A stretch of 48,065 nt of DNA from Flavobacterium sp. ACAM 123 (GCF_000264055.1 NZ_AJXL01000016.1:1-48065), one strand, 5' to 3'. Positions 8,953-18,216 are shown, counted from the first letter of the stretch. The notes: generated from the sequence alone by a model not told the origin. Numbers and translations are program-made.

Positions 8953-9954
8953 ATGAATATAAATAGGTTATCTCAAACAAAAATATCAGTTCTCGACCTA
9001 GCAATAGTTAGAGATGGGGATCATGTAGCTGAAACTTTCAAAAACAGTCTTGATCTTGCACAGCAAGTTGAAAAATGGGGCTATAGTCGATTTTGGTTAG
9101 CAGAGCATCACAATATGCCAGGACTTGCAAGTAGTGCAACTTCTATTTTAATTGGACATATTGCATCTGGAACGAGTACATTAAAAGTGGGTTCCGGTGG
9201 GATTATGCTGCCTAATCACGCACCGTTAATCGTAGCAGAACAATTTGGAACACTCGCTACTCTTTTTCCTAACCGAATTGATTTAGGATTGGGTCGTGCG
9301 CCGGGAACGGATCAATTTACGGCAGCGGCCTTAAAAAGAGATCAACATGCAGCGATGGAATTTCCAGCCAATGTAGAAGAATTACAATTGTATTTTTCAG
9401 AGGGGAATAAAAAAGGACGTGTTCGCGCAATTCCCGGAGAAGGGGTAAACGTCCCAATCTGGATTTTAGGTTCTAGTACAGATAGTGCCTACTTAGCAGC
9501 TTCAAAAGGGTTGCCTTATGCTTTTGCAAGTCATTTTGCACCTGCACAATTGCTGACCGCCATATCGATATACCGTACTAATTTCAGGCCTTCCGAACAA
9601 TTAAAAAAACCTTATGTGATTGCTTGCATCAATGCAATTGTAGCCGATTCTGATCAAGAGGCGGAGCGATTATCGACTTCTTTTAAGAGATTGTTTCTGG
9701 GAATTATAACTGGAAATAGACAACAACTTAAAGAAGCGGTTGATCCTGGGGAAGGTTTTATGGACCCAATGGAAGAAGCCGCCTTGCAACAGATGATTGT
9801 TTATACCTTTATAGGAGGTCCCGAAAAAGTAAAAAAAGAATTGGAGTATTTTCTTGAAAAAACGAAAGTCGATGAATTGATGGTGGCCACTGCTATTTAT
9901 GAGCATACAGCCAGAGTTCATTCTTATGAAATTTTAGGACAATTGAAAATCTAA
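8953..9954 (+). CDS. LLM-class (luciferase-like) flavin-dependent oxidoreductase
   Basis: This 333-residue TIM-barrel protein belongs to the bacterial luciferase-like monooxygenase superfamily, in the MsnO8/YtmO-like subgroup. Family signatures are [18 protein letters not shown] near residue 50, [20 protein letters not shown] (FMN phosphate region), [16 protein letters not shown] and, later, [20 protein letters not shown]. Such enzymes use reduced FMN, or F420 in actinobacteria, with oxygen; the substrate of this subgroup is unknown. The length is normal and nothing is missing. Its stop is only six bases from the stop of the convergent transglutaminase-like gene. Confidence 0.9.
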   Translation: MNINRLSQTKISVLDLAIVRDGDHVAETFKNSLDLAQQVEKWGYSRFWLAEHHNMPGLASSATSILIGHIASGTSTLKVGSGGIMLPNHAPLIVAEQFGTLATLFPNRIDLGLGRAPGTDQFTAAALKRDQHAAMEFPANVEELQLYFSEGNKKGRVRAIPGEGVNVPIWILGSSTDSAYLAASKGLPYAFASHFAPAQLLTAISIYRTNFRPSEQLKKPYVIACINAIVADSDQEAERLSTSFKRLFLGIITGNRQQLKEAVDPGEGFMDPMEEAALQQMIVYTFIGGPEKVKKELEYFLEKTKVDELMVATAIYEHTARVHSYEILGQLKI

Positions 9955-9960
9955 TTGTAT

Positions 9961-10893
9961 TTAATAAAGTGTTAAGGCACCCAGGATTTCTTCTGACAAG
10001 AAAGGCCCTCCAGGGTATTTAGCAGTATAATCTAGGTTAAGCCAAACTTGACCACGCTCATCGATATGATAGTGAAGCTGCTTTTGATAGCTCTCCTTTT
10101 CAAAAAGCACATTTTTAATTAAGTAATTTACGGTCTCGAGATCATTTAAGTTGCCTACCAGAATTTCAGGATAAATATGTCCTTTAGTATGAATCAGTCG
10201 GGGAGTTCCCCCTATGGCTCGCACACTTGCCGCCATCAAAATAGAATGGTCGTCACAATCTCCCGAAAAATAATCCAATGACTCACTTGCAGTTGCAATA
10301 TAATCCCCGTCTTTTGGGTCGCTGACATAATTCCAACGACTGTTTATTTCTTTAAATACGGCAAAACATTGAATTATGGTTCGATAGTCAGAATAGCCTT
10401 TTATATTTTTGAAATGTTTTGAAGTAGCCATAACAGCAAAATTCCTGACTCTGGGATTTTGATATTCAATGGCATTAATAATTTTAGATTTATTGGGAAA
10501 CGGCAGCAGTTTAGCTATGATGATATCTTGTGGATTTGGACTATCGGACATGGTGTATAACATAGAGTCGTAATCCTCATAAACACTGTTGAAACCATAA
10601 TTTCCAGATGCTGTTCCAAAAAATAAAACTAAAACATATAAGAAGATACAAATAATGATTATGGTCCTTAAAAGTCTTAATATCACTTGTATCGCTACAA
10701 TTATAAATAAGAACAGAAAGATTCGGTCAATATTAAAAAACCAATTCAGTTCGATTAGATTCTGATGGGCTATTATGAAAAGAGGAATAGCAATTAAAAT
10801 ATTCAGTACAAAAATAATAACGTCATCCCAAGGTTTCTGAACCCGAAGTTTTTGTATGCTTTTATTAAAAGAAATATTTTTTATGTTTACCAT
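9961..10893 (-). CDS. Membrane-anchored transglutaminase-like protein
   Basis: The protein has 310 residues. Two or three hydrophobic segments lie at about 25-43, 57-71 and 77-93, followed by a domain that probably sits outside the cytoplasm. The transglutaminase-like core shows FSGDCDDHSILMAA with the likely nucleophile Cys213, then HTKGHIYPE with His239, and NLDYTA near the C-terminus providing the Asp. These domains in bacteria are usually cysteine peptidases or amide-bond enzymes rather than true crosslinkers. The gene follows the substrate-binding protein gene by 20 bases on the same strand, so GNAT, binding protein and this gene may be one operon. The substrate is unknown. Confidence 0.75.
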   Translation of the reverse strand: MVNIKNISFNKSIQKLRVQKPWDDVIIFVLNILIAIPLFIIAHQNLIELNWFFNIDRIFLFLFIIVAIQVILRLLRTIIIICIFLYVLVLFFGTASGNYGFNSVYEDYDSMLYTMSDSPNPQDIIIAKLLPFPNKSKIINAIEYQNPRVRNFAVMATSKHFKNIKGYSDYRTIIQCFAVFKEINSRWNYVSDPKDGDYIATASESLDYFSGDCDDHSILMAASVRAIGGTPRLIHTKGHIYPEILVGNLNDLETVNYLIKNVLFEKESYQKQLHYHIDERGQVWLNLDYTAKYPGGPFLSEEILGALTLY

Positions 10894-10913
10894 AGTGCCC
10901 CCAAAATCAAAAA

Positions 10914-11765
10914 CTAAATTAGTTTTACAACTTCCTCAAAAGTACCCATTTTATCAATGATTTTCAGTCGAAATAACTGATTTTGAACATTGTTTAACAT
11001 TTCGATTGTTAATGGTTTTTCTGACCATTCTGTTAATGTTAACCATTCTTGAATATCTTCTTTTTTTTGGTTATAATTTGCTGCCAGCATTTTATCTATA
11101 TTTGGAATCTCTTTAAAGCTTGTAGTAGTTTTATTTATAGTGTCTACTATTTTTTTTATCGCTTCAGGATATTTTTCCAATATCTCGTCACGTACAGCAA
11201 TTACAAAGCAAGGCCAAGGGGTAGGGCAGTCGTCAATTCTTCTAAATATTCCCTTGTCTACCAATGGTTTAGTCATGAAACGTTCCCACATGAAATAATC
11301 GGCACGTCCATTTGTTAAGGCTTCAACAGCCCCGTCTATGGTATTTACAATTTCAAATTGGAGGCTGTCTGTTTTCCAACCTTGATTATTTGCATTTACA
11401 TAAGCCATTAATTGAGAACCCGATCCTTGACGAGAAATAGCCACTTTGGTGTTTTCTAAATCAGAAAGTGTTTTATATTTAGACTTGGCTGCCACGTGAA
11501 TTCCCCATATTAATGGAGATTCTACATAAATCTGCACAATTTTACTCGGATTGCCGGCAACGATATCTTTCACAATACCTTCCGTTAATATTACCGCAAT
11601 ATCAGTATCTCCGTCCCGTAGCATCTGACACATTTTTCCTGTTCCTTCAGGAATATTCGTCCATTCTAAATTAATATCATGAGATTCAAATTCTTTGTTT
11701 TCTATGGCTAAGTGCCAAGGCAAATTGAAATGTTCCGGTACTCCGGCAATTTTTAATGTTCTCAT
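10914..11765 (-). CDS. Periplasmic-binding-protein-like (SsuA/NMT1-type) protein without signal peptide
   Basis: The 283-residue protein has the two-lobed fold of the SsuA/THI5/NMT1 binding-protein group. Seen are an opening strand (MRTLKIAGVPEHFNLPWHLA), a DTDIAVILTEG loop, the hinge-like ISRQGSGSQLMAYVNAN and a GRADYFMWE segment. There is no signal peptide or lipobox at this start, so the protein is probably cytoplasmic, and no permease or ATPase gene is adjacent. Its start codon overlaps the stop of the upstream GNAT gene by four bases (ATGA at 11762-11765), indicating translational coupling. It could be a cytoplasmic ligand-binding or enzyme-like member, as in menaquinone or pyrimidine-precursor enzymes of this fold, but the ligand cannot be deduced. 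Confidence 0.72.
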   Translation of the reverse strand: MRTLKIAGVPEHFNLPWHLAIENKEFESHDINLEWTNIPEGTGKMCQMLRDGDTDIAVILTEGIVKDIVAGNPSKIVQIYVESPLIWGIHVAAKSKYKTLSDLENTKVAISRQGSGSQLMAYVNANNQGWKTDSLQFEIVNTIDGAVEALTNGRADYFMWERFMTKPLVDKGIFRRIDDCPTPWPCFVIAVRDEILEKYPEAIKKIVDTINKTTTSFKEIPNIDKMLAANYNQKKEDIQEWLTLTEWSEKPLTIEMLNNVQNQLFRLKIIDKMGTFEEVVKLI

Positions 11766-12295
11766 TTTAAATAGTCTATTTTGTTTAATTCATACCAAAC
11801 GTATGGAATACCATCATGATAATACTCGGAAACCAATCGTAATCCTATTTTTTCCAAAATTCTTCTGGAACCAACATTTTCAATATTTGCCGAAGCATAC
11901 ATTGTGGTAATATTCATGGTATTGAATCCATAGTTTAGCCAAGCTTTTGCCGCTTCGTAACCATAACCTTTTCCCCAATAATTTTCAATAAATCGATAAC
12001 CTATTTCATAGAAGTTAACATGACCATTTTCAGGTTCAGTAATGAATTTTATTCCGCACCAACCTATAAAAGCATTTGTTTCTTTCAGAATAACCGCATA
12101 TCTGCCTATTCCGTTTTCAAGGTATTGCTTTCTGATATTGGTGATATATTTTCTGCTTTCTTCTATTGAAATAACAGGTTGTTTACCCAGAAACTCATGC
12201 ACATTTGGATTTGAATCCAAGAGAAACATTCCTTCGGCATCGGAAGGTAGAATCTCTCTCAGGAGTAAACGTTCGGTTTCTATTGTTCTATTCAT
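11762..12295 (-). CDS. GNAT family N-acetyltransferase, RimJ/RimL-like
   Basis: The 177-residue protein starts with the typical MNRTIETERLLLREILPSDA of RimJ/RimL-type acetyltransferases. It continues with YEIGYRFIENYWGKGYGYEA, the acetyl-CoA pyrophosphate loop (Q/RxxGxG/A equivalent GKGYGYEA), and ends with NVGSRRILEKIGLRLV. It transfers an acetyl group from acetyl-CoA to an amine. The substrate may be a protein N-terminus, an amino acid or a small molecule. It is translationally coupled to the binding-protein-like gene downstream. Confidence 0.88.
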   Translation of the reverse strand: MNRTIETERLLLREILPSDAEGMFLLDSNPNVHEFLGKQPVISIEESRKYITNIRKQYLENGIGRYAVILKETNAFIGWCGIKFITEPENGHVNFYEIGYRFIENYWGKGYGYEAAKAWLNYGFNTMNITTMYASANIENVGSRRILEKIGLRLVSEYYHDGIPYVWYELNKIDYLK

Positions 12296-12418
12296 AGTAC
12301 AAGGATTGCTGCTTTTATCCCGATATTCTATTGCTTAAGGAGAAATTATTTGTATTAGGTTCGGCACAATAAACCGCCATCTGGTTTTATTACAAGAGGC
12401 GAGAATTAACACCTAAAA

Positions 12419-13543
12419 TTACACATTAATATCTTTAAAATTATTTGACCTAGCATAAAGAATCATATTAGTAAAGGCTTCAGTATCAACTTTTGGTATT
12501 TGTAGAATCGAGTTTAATAAAGTTGTGTTATATTCATTTGGATGCGTTATGAAATAAGGTTGCAAATGTTTCCCAATACTTTCATAATATAATTTTTCGA
12601 TTGTATTTTTATATTCAAAATCAGGGGTGTTTTTAATTAAAGTATAGTTAGTGTATCCCACTTCTTTCATGATTAATTCCAATCCTTTAACGAGATTAAG
12701 ACTTTTATTGTTTACAATATTAAGTTGTTGAATAGCATCTTGTTGAAAAACACTCACAATAACTTTAGCAACATAATCCACAGGAATGATGTTTAACCCC
12801 GTTTGTTCATTGATTATAAAACGCACATTATCCTGCTTATTTCTTCTTTGTGCGGTAAAATGAAAGAATTTTGCCAAAAGATAAAAAACCATGTACTTAG
12901 AAATGAAATAGTTGTTTTCTTTTCCAAGCATTTTTCCGCCAATAACGCTTGGACGCAAGATTTGATATGGGAGTCCTATAGCTTTCGATTGACGGGCAAT
13001 AAAATTTTCTGAGTGAAATTTGGCGTTTTCATACGCATTTCGATGCTCCGGAACAAAATCAAGATTATGAAAATCATTATCAATAAGCCCTTTTCTTTCA
13101 CCTGAAGAAAAAGCGGTGCCGATGTAAATAAATTTTTTTATGAAGGGGTAGAATAGAGTGAAAATATTTTTTGTGATGGTGGTATTTTCATCAAATATTT
13201 TCTCACTTTGCGCTTCATCAGTAGATAAATTAACATAACCTGCAGAATGAATGAAATACGCTCCTTTAATTTTATTTGAAAAATCCGCATTAATGGAAGC
13301 CAAATCCGTATCAATAACCTCTAAATATTCGTGCAGTTTTGTTATTCCTTTGTCTCGCAATATTTTAGGAGTGTAACTACTGGATAAGAGTTCGTTTATT
13401 CTATCTAAAGCAGAGCTTTTTCCTTTACTTCTGGCAATTAGAAAGAGTTTTCCCTCTATTTTACTATTGATGAAAAATTCTAAAATTTCATACATCACAT
13501 GAGAACCTAAAACTCCTGTAGCACCTGTAAGTATTATTTTCAT
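12419..13543 (-). CDS. Extended SDR, thioester/fatty-acyl reductase-like
   Basis: This 374-residue Rossmann enzyme has the NAD(P) loop GATGVLG (GxxGxxG at residues 7-13), IHSAGYVNLS and the catalytic Tyr171-x-x-x-Lys175 in AYENAKFHSENF. The opening and spacing fit the NAD_binding_4 (male-sterility, thioester reductase) group rather than sugar epimerases. That group reduces an acyl thioester to an aldehyde or alcohol, so a lipid or carrier-bound substrate is likely. The carboxylic-acid-reductase adenylation domain is absent and no carrier is encoded next to it. A 13-bp inverted repeat lies just upstream at 13567-13607. Confidence 0.72.
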   Translation of the reverse strand: MKIILTGATGVLGSHVMYEILEFFINSKIEGKLFLIARSKGKSSALDRINELLSSSYTPKILRDKGITKLHEYLEVIDTDLASINADFSNKIKGAYFIHSAGYVNLSTDEAQSEKIFDENTTITKNIFTLFYPFIKKFIYIGTAFSSGERKGLIDNDFHNLDFVPEHRNAYENAKFHSENFIARQSKAIGLPYQILRPSVIGGKMLGKENNYFISKYMVFYLLAKFFHFTAQRRNKQDNVRFIINEQTGLNIIPVDYVAKVIVSVFQQDAIQQLNIVNNKSLNLVKGLELIMKEVGYTNYTLIKNTPDFEYKNTIEKLYYESIGKHLQPYFITHPNEYNTTLLNSILQIPKVDTEAFTNMILYARSNNFKDINV

Positions 13544-13566
13544 AATTGTTATATTCTAAAAATAAA

Positions 13567-13607
13567 TGTAGTTTTAAAAAATTAAAAAAGAACCTTTTAA
13601 AACTACA
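13567..13607 (-). terminator. 13-bp perfect inverted repeat, terminator or operator
   Basis: TGTAGTTTTAAAA (13567-13579) and TTTTAAAACTACA (13595-13607) pair perfectly around a 15-base loop. Read on the minus strand it follows the uridine phosphorylase-like gene and is succeeded by a T-rich stretch. It also lies 24 bases before the SDR start, so a regulatory role is possible. Confidence 0.5.
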
Positions 13608-13636
13608 AATAGGACCATTTTGAAAAGCAAATTCAG

Positions 13637-14506
13637 CTAATTTTCAGCTAATTTACCCAAGGTATAAGCAATCAGCTCGTCTACCGCCTTGTACGGATCA
13701 GCGCTAAAAGTTCCTGAGGCACGATTGGCGATAATGGCATTCAGTGATAAGGCATTGTGGCCTAAAAGCGCTGAAAGACCATATATTGCTGCAGTTTCCA
13801 TTTCTAAATTGGTAATTATGTTATCTTCAAACTTAAAATTATCCATTTTAGAATTCAAACTCTCATCTTGGATATTTAAGCGCAATACACGGCCTTGAGG
13901 TCCGTAAAAACCGCCTGCAGTTGCTGTGATTCCTTTGTGTATCTTGTCACTTTCAATTATTTTTTCCAATTTTTCTGCACAGGCAATTACGCAGGGCTTT
14001 CCTTTGCGCACATCCCAATTGGTGTGTTTAACAAAAGCATCTTCCATCTCTAAGTTTGACACCTCTTCTATAAGATAGGAGCGAAGCATGTTATCCAGAC
14101 CTAAGCCGAACTTAGCCATCACAAAACTATCCACGGGAATGTCAGCCTGTAAAGATCCTGAGGTTCCTATGCGAATGATATTTAGCGAAGTCAGTTTTTC
14201 TTTTGGTTTGCGAGTTTCTAAATCAATATTTACTAAGGCATCTAATTCATTTATTACGATATCAATATTGTCAGGACCTATTCCTGTTGACATTACAGTA
14301 ATTCTCTTGCCTTTGAATAGTCCCGTTTGGGTTTTGAATTCTCTTTTTTGAGTCGAAAATTCGATGCTGTCAAAAAATTGTGTGATTTTTTCGACACGAT
14401 TTTGATCTCCCACAAAGATGATGTCGTGAGCAATATGTTCCGGTTTTAGATTCAAGTGGTACACACTTCCATCCGGATTTAATATTAATTCTGATGATTG
14501 TATCAT
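13637..14506 (-). CDS. Uridine phosphorylase-like nucleoside phosphorylase
   Basis: The 289-residue protein belongs to the PNP/UDP phosphorylase superfamily. Seen are FVGDQNRVEKI near the N-terminus, VMSTGIGPDNIDIVINEL, the phosphate-site IRIGTSGSLQADIPV and the ribose/base site NLEMETAAIYGLSALLGH (Met-Glu-Thr). It should cleave uridine or a related nucleoside with phosphate to the base and ribose 1-phosphate in the cytoplasm, for pyrimidine salvage. The length is slightly above E. coli Udp (253), as in other Bacteroidetes members. Purine specificity cannot be excluded. Confidence 0.85.
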   Translation of the reverse strand: MIQSSELILNPDGSVYHLNLKPEHIAHDIIFVGDQNRVEKITQFFDSIEFSTQKREFKTQTGLFKGKRITVMSTGIGPDNIDIVINELDALVNIDLETRKPKEKLTSLNIIRIGTSGSLQADIPVDSFVMAKFGLGLDNMLRSYLIEEVSNLEMEDAFVKHTNWDVRKGKPCVIACAEKLEKIIESDKIHKGITATAGGFYGPQGRVLRLNIQDESLNSKMDNFKFEDNIITNLEMETAAIYGLSALLGHNALSLNAIIANRASGTFSADPYKAVDELIAYTLGKLAEN

Positions 14507-14591
14507 TTGATTTTTTGTTTAAAGTTTGAGGTTTAAAAGTTTAAGGTTATCGGTCTTGTAAACTCCACATAACTGAACACTGATTACTAAA

Positions 14592-14921
14592 TTAACCTCC
14601 CACACGTTTTATTTTGAAGCCTTTCACTTTTAATATTTCCATGATTTTATCGCGGTAGTCTCCTTGAATGATAATGGAATCATCTTTAAAAGTCCCGCCA
14701 ACGCTTAACTTTGTTTTAATCTCTTTAGCAAGAATTTTAAAATCTGCGTCTGAACCTTCATAGCCCTCGATTACGGTAGTAACTTTTCCTTTTCTTTTTT
14801 CGAATTTGCAAATCATAGGTTCTTTCTGAACGTATAACTCATGAGGCTCCTCTTCCTTTGCCTCCGCGGGCAACGGTTTGTGATCTGGAAAAAGATTTTT
14901 TAATTGGTCTTGTAAGTCCAT
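14592..14921 (-). CDS. SUI1/eIF1-like translation factor (YciH family)
   Basis: The protein has about 109 residues from the ATG at 14921 (MDLQDQLKNLFPDHK). The ATG at 14963 would add 14 residues and is less likely. The C-terminal SUI1 domain shows KRKGKVTTVIEGYEGSD, LAKEIKTKLSVGGTFKDD, IIIQGDYRDKIMEILKVKGF and a final RVGG. It is homologous to eukaryotic eIF1 and E. coli YciH, which is linked to initiation fidelity and stress inhibition of translation. It stands alone, separated from the oxygenase gene by an inverted-repeat-rich gap. Confidence 0.9.
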   Translation of the reverse strand: MDLQDQLKNLFPDHKPLPAEAKEEEPHELYVQKEPMICKFEKRKGKVTTVIEGYEGSDADFKILAKEIKTKLSVGGTFKDDSIIIQGDYRDKIMEILKVKGFKIKRVGG

Positions 14922-14935
14922 AATTTTTAATTTAG

Positions 14936-15001
14936 ATTCCAAAAAATAAATTCCAATTTCCAATAATTGTGAATTTAAAACACAATTTCATTTTTTGGAA
15001 T
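14936..15001. repeat. Nested inverted repeats between oxygenase and SUI1 genes
   Basis: ATTCCAAAAAAT (14936-14947) pairs perfectly with ATTTTTTGGAAT (14990-15001), and inside it AATTGTG pairs with CACAATT. A GC-rich hairpin with arms CCCGC and GTGGG lies just beyond, near 15024-15037. The block may be an interspersed repeat or serve as the terminator of the oxygenase gene on the minus strand. Confidence 0.5.
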
Positions 15002-15047
15002 TTGGAATTTTATTTTTCTCATTCCCGCCTTGGTGGGATTGGGGATT

Positions 15048-15998
15048 TTACTTTTTTATCAATCCTAAATCTACCAATCGTTCATATAAATAATCACCGG
15101 CGGTAATGTCTTCAAACTGTTTAGGGTTATTTTCATCAATGCAGTTTTCTAAACAATTTAATGGCATATCACTAACAGGATGCATGAAAAACGGGACAGA
15201 ATATCTTGAAGTTCCCCATAATTCCCTTGGTGGGTTGACCACTTGGTGAATGGTAGACTTCAATTTATTATTAGTGTGGCGAGACAACATATCACCCACA
15301 TTAATTACTAATTCATCCGGCATAGCAATGGCATCTATCCATTCGCCTTTGCGGTTTTGAACCTGTAATCCTTTTCCTTGAGCTCCCATTAACAGAGTTA
15401 TCAAGTTGATATCACCATGAGCAGCTGCACGAATTGCATTTGCTGGTTCTGAGGTAATCGGTGGGTAGTGAATCGGTCTTAAAATTGAATTTCCGTCTTT
15501 GGCATAATTATCAAAGTAAAATTCGTCTAAACCCAAGCGCAATGCTAATGCTCTTAACACGTAAACACCGGTTTTTTCTAACATTTGGTACGCTTCTTTA
15601 CCTACAGCATTGAAACGGGGTAATTCTTCAACTTCGACATTTTCTGGGTATTCTGAAGCGTATTTTGAATTTTCTCCAACATACTGACCAAAATGCCAAA
15701 ACTCTTTCAAATCTCCCTCTTTTCTCCCTTTGGCATGTTCTGTTCCAAAAGAAACATAGCCTCTTTGTCCGCCGATTCCAGCAATTTCATAACTGTGCTT
15801 AGTTTCTAATGGCAAAGCGAAAAAATTTCTTATTTCACCATACAGTTCTTCTACTAATTGATCATTTAAAAAGTGACCTTTTAGTGCTACGAAGCCAATA
15901 TCTTCAAATGCACTTCCGATTTCATTTACAAATTTTTGTTTACGTTCCGGGTCGTCCGAAAGGAAATCACGCAAGTCCACACTAGGAATGTTTTGCAT
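15048..15998 (-). CDS. 2-oxoglutarate/Fe(II)-dependent oxygenase, isopenicillin N synthase family
   Basis: The 316-residue protein starts with the DIOX_N-like MQNIPSVDLRDFLSDD. It carries the facial triad His194-x-Asp196 (AAHGDINLITLL) and His251 (STIHQVV), followed by Arg265-x-Ser267 (TSRYSVPFF), the 2-oxoglutarate-binding pair. It should hydroxylate or desaturate a small molecule using Fe(II), oxygen and 2-oxoglutarate. The family is common in Bacteroidetes with no fixed substrate. The gene is a single unit, divergent from the E1 gene. Confidence 0.88.
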   Translation of the reverse strand: MQNIPSVDLRDFLSDDPERKQKFVNEIGSAFEDIGFVALKGHFLNDQLVEELYGEIRNFFALPLETKHSYEIAGIGGQRGYVSFGTEHAKGRKEGDLKEFWHFGQYVGENSKYASEYPENVEVEELPRFNAVGKEAYQMLEKTGVYVLRALALRLGLDEFYFDNYAKDGNSILRPIHYPPITSEPANAIRAAAHGDINLITLLMGAQGKGLQVQNRKGEWIDAIAMPDELVINVGDMLSRHTNNKLKSTIHQVVNPPRELWGTSRYSVPFFMHPVSDMPLNCLENCIDENNPKQFEDITAGDYLYERLVDLGLIKK

Positions 15999-16140
15999 AT
16001 ACTACTTATTTTTTAATAACTTAGATGGTGTTAAAAACCATTCATCCACAAATATATTAAATAATTTTTGAATAGAATTTTAAATGGAAAAAACAAGGGT
16101 TAAAAATATAACAAATTTAAACTAAACTGTTATATTTTTC

Positions 16141-16148
16141 TATCTTTG
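16141..16148 (+). promoter_or_regulatory. TATCTTTG, candidate -7 element for the E1 gene
   Basis: A perfect TAnnTTTG match lies 23 bases before the ATG at 16172. No clear TTG -33 box is seen at the expected distance, so support is moderate. Confidence 0.4.
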
Positions 16149-16171
16149 AGTCACGTAATAAAGCCAACAGA

Positions 16172-18148
16172 ATGAATTTTGATAGAAAAAACCTTACTGA
16201 CGACACCTTATTAGATTTATATAAAAGAATATTAAAGCCACGGCTGATCGAAGAAAAAATGCTTATTCTTATTCGCCAAGGAAAGGTATCGAAATGGTTT
16301 TCAGGAATCGGTCAAGAAGCCATCTCGGTAGGAGTGACCGCAGTATTGGATAATGAGGAGTATATATTGCCGATGCATCGAAATTTAGGAGTATTCACTG
16401 GTCGTAACATTCCATTGTATCGTTTGTTCTCCCAATGGCAAGGCAAAGCCAATGGTTTTACGAAAGGTAGGGATAGAAGCTTTCATTTTGGTACCCAACA
16501 CTATAAGATTATCGGAATGATTTCGCATCTTGGTCCACAATTAGGCGTTGCTGATGGAATCGCATTAGCTAACAAATTAAAGAAAAACGGAAAAGTTACC
16601 GCAGTGTTCACTGGTGAAGGCGCTACTAGTGAAGGAGACTTTCATGAGGCTTTGAATATCGCTTCGGTATGGGAATTGCCTGTTATGTTCGTCATAGAGA
16701 ATAATGGATATGGCCTTTCTACACCCACAAACGAACAATACCGTTGTAAAAACTTAGCTGATAAAGGAAAGGGATACGGCATGGAAAGTCATATTATTAA
16801 CGGAAATAATATTCTAGAGGTATTTAATTTACTTTCAGAATTAAAAACATCCATGATTGAAAAGCCGCGGCCTGTTTTATTGGAGTTTAAAACTTTCAGA
16901 ATGCGGGGACATGAAGAGGCTAGCGGTACTAAATATGTTCCGCAAGAGTTAATGGATTTATGGGCTGCAAAAGATCCCGTAGAGAATTACCGCAGCTTTT
17001 TAAAAGAAAACGGAATCCTTTCTGATGCCTTAGACAACAGGCTAATAAGCGAAATCAAAAAAGAAATCGATGAGAATCTGGCTATTGCCAATGCAGAACC
17101 TGAAATTGAACCAACATTAAGTGAAGAGTTAAATGATGTTTTTAAACCATTTAATCCTGAGGTGTTTAATCCTTCAGAGGATATAGAAAAAATAAGATTC
17201 ATAGATGCTATTTCTATTGGATTGAAGCAATCCATGGAACGTCATGACAACTTGGTTATTATGGGTCAGGATGTTGCTGAATACGGTGGTGCTTTTAAAA
17301 TCACCGATGGATTTGTGACTCAATTTGGAAAAGAACGTGTAATCAACACACCAATTTGTGAAAGTGCCGTAGTATCTGCGGGAATGGGATTGTCCATAAA
17401 CGGGTACAAAACGATTGTAGAAATGCAGTTTGCCGATTTTGTTTCGACGGGATTCAACCCGATTGTAAACTTATTGGCTAAGTCCTATTACCGTTGGTTA
17501 GAAAATGCAGATGTTGTGATTCGAATGCCTTGCGGCGGCGGAACGCAAGCGGGGCCTTTTCATTCTCAGACGAATGAAGCTTGGTTCACAAAAACACCCG
17601 GTCTAAAAGTGGTATATCCTGCATTTCCTTATGATGCAAAAGGATTATTAAACGCCTCTATTAACGACCCAAATCCAGTACTTTTCTTTGAACACAAACA
17701 ATTGTATCGTAGCGTATATCAAGAGGTACCGAAAGACTATTATACCTTACCATTAGGAAAGGCTGCTTTAGTAAAAGAAGGAAATGCAGTCACTATAATT
17801 GCTTTTGGAGCAACGGTGCATTGGGCTTTGGATACATTGACAAATAATTCTGAAATTTCAGCAGATTTGTTGGATTTAAGAACATTGCAACCTCTGGATA
17901 AGGAAGCTATTTTTACGTCCGTTAAGAAGACTGGAAAAGCGATTATTTATCAGGAAGACAGCATGTTTGGTGGTATTGCCAGCGATATATCGGCGTTGAT
18001 TATGGAGGAGTGTTTTAAATATCTAGATGCTCCCGTAAAAAGAGTGGCTAGTTTAGACACCCCAATTCCATTTGCAAAAGCATTAGAAGACCAGTATTTG
18101 CCTAAAGGTCGATTTGAAACTGATTTATTGGCGCTTTTAGCCTATTAG
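16172..18148 (+). CDS. Fused E1 alpha-beta of a 2-oxoacid (branched-chain type) dehydrogenase
   Basis: This 658-residue protein joins the alpha and beta subunits of a thiamine-diphosphate E1. The alpha half (about 1-325) has the TPP motif starting GEGATSEGDFHEALNIASVW and ending with the ENNGYG pair of Asn residues. The beta half (about 340-658) has MGQDVAEYGGAF, INTPICESAV, GGTQAGPFHSQ and YQEDSMFGGI. It decarboxylates a 2-oxoacid and acylates the lipoyl E2. The fused architecture is common in Bacteroidetes and is usually annotated as 2-oxoisovalerate dehydrogenase E1, where it supplies branched acyl-CoA primers for iso-fatty acids. E2 and E3 genes are not nearby. Confidence 0.88.
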   Translation: MNFDRKNLTDDTLLDLYKRILKPRLIEEKMLILIRQGKVSKWFSGIGQEAISVGVTAVLDNEEYILPMHRNLGVFTGRNIPLYRLFSQWQGKANGFTKGRDRSFHFGTQHYKIIGMISHLGPQLGVADGIALANKLKKNGKVTAVFTGEGATSEGDFHEALNIASVWELPVMFVIENNGYGLSTPTNEQYRCKNLADKGKGYGMESHIINGNNILEVFNLLSELKTSMIEKPRPVLLEFKTFRMRGHEEASGTKYVPQELMDLWAAKDPVENYRSFLKENGILSDALDNRLISEIKKEIDENLAIANAEPEIEPTLSEELNDVFKPFNPEVFNPSEDIEKIRFIDAISIGLKQSMERHDNLVIMGQDVAEYGGAFKITDGFVTQFGKERVINTPICESAVVSAGMGLSINGYKTIVEMQFADFVSTGFNPIVNLLAKSYYRWLENADVVIRMPCGGGTQAGPFHSQTNEAWFTKTPGLKVVYPAFPYDAKGLLNASINDPNPVLFFEHKQLYRSVYQEVPKDYYTLPLGKAALVKEGNAVTIIAFGATVHWALDTLTNNSEISADLLDLRTLQPLDKEAIFTSVKKTGKAIIYQEDSMFGGIASDISALIMEECFKYLDAPVKRVASLDTPIPFAKALEDQYLPKGRFETDLLALLAY

Positions 18149-18195
18149 CTATACCTTTTAAAAGCCTGTTCAATAAATAGCGTTTTTTTTACCTT

Positions 18196-18203
18196 TATTT
18201 TTG
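18196..18203 (+). promoter_or_regulatory. TATTTTTG, candidate -7 element for the DUF885 lipoprotein
   Basis: A TAnnTTTG match lies 13 bases upstream of the ATG at 18217. This implies a very short leader, and no convincing -33 box is seen. Confidence 0.3.
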
Positions 18204-18216
18204 TTAAATTGCAATC

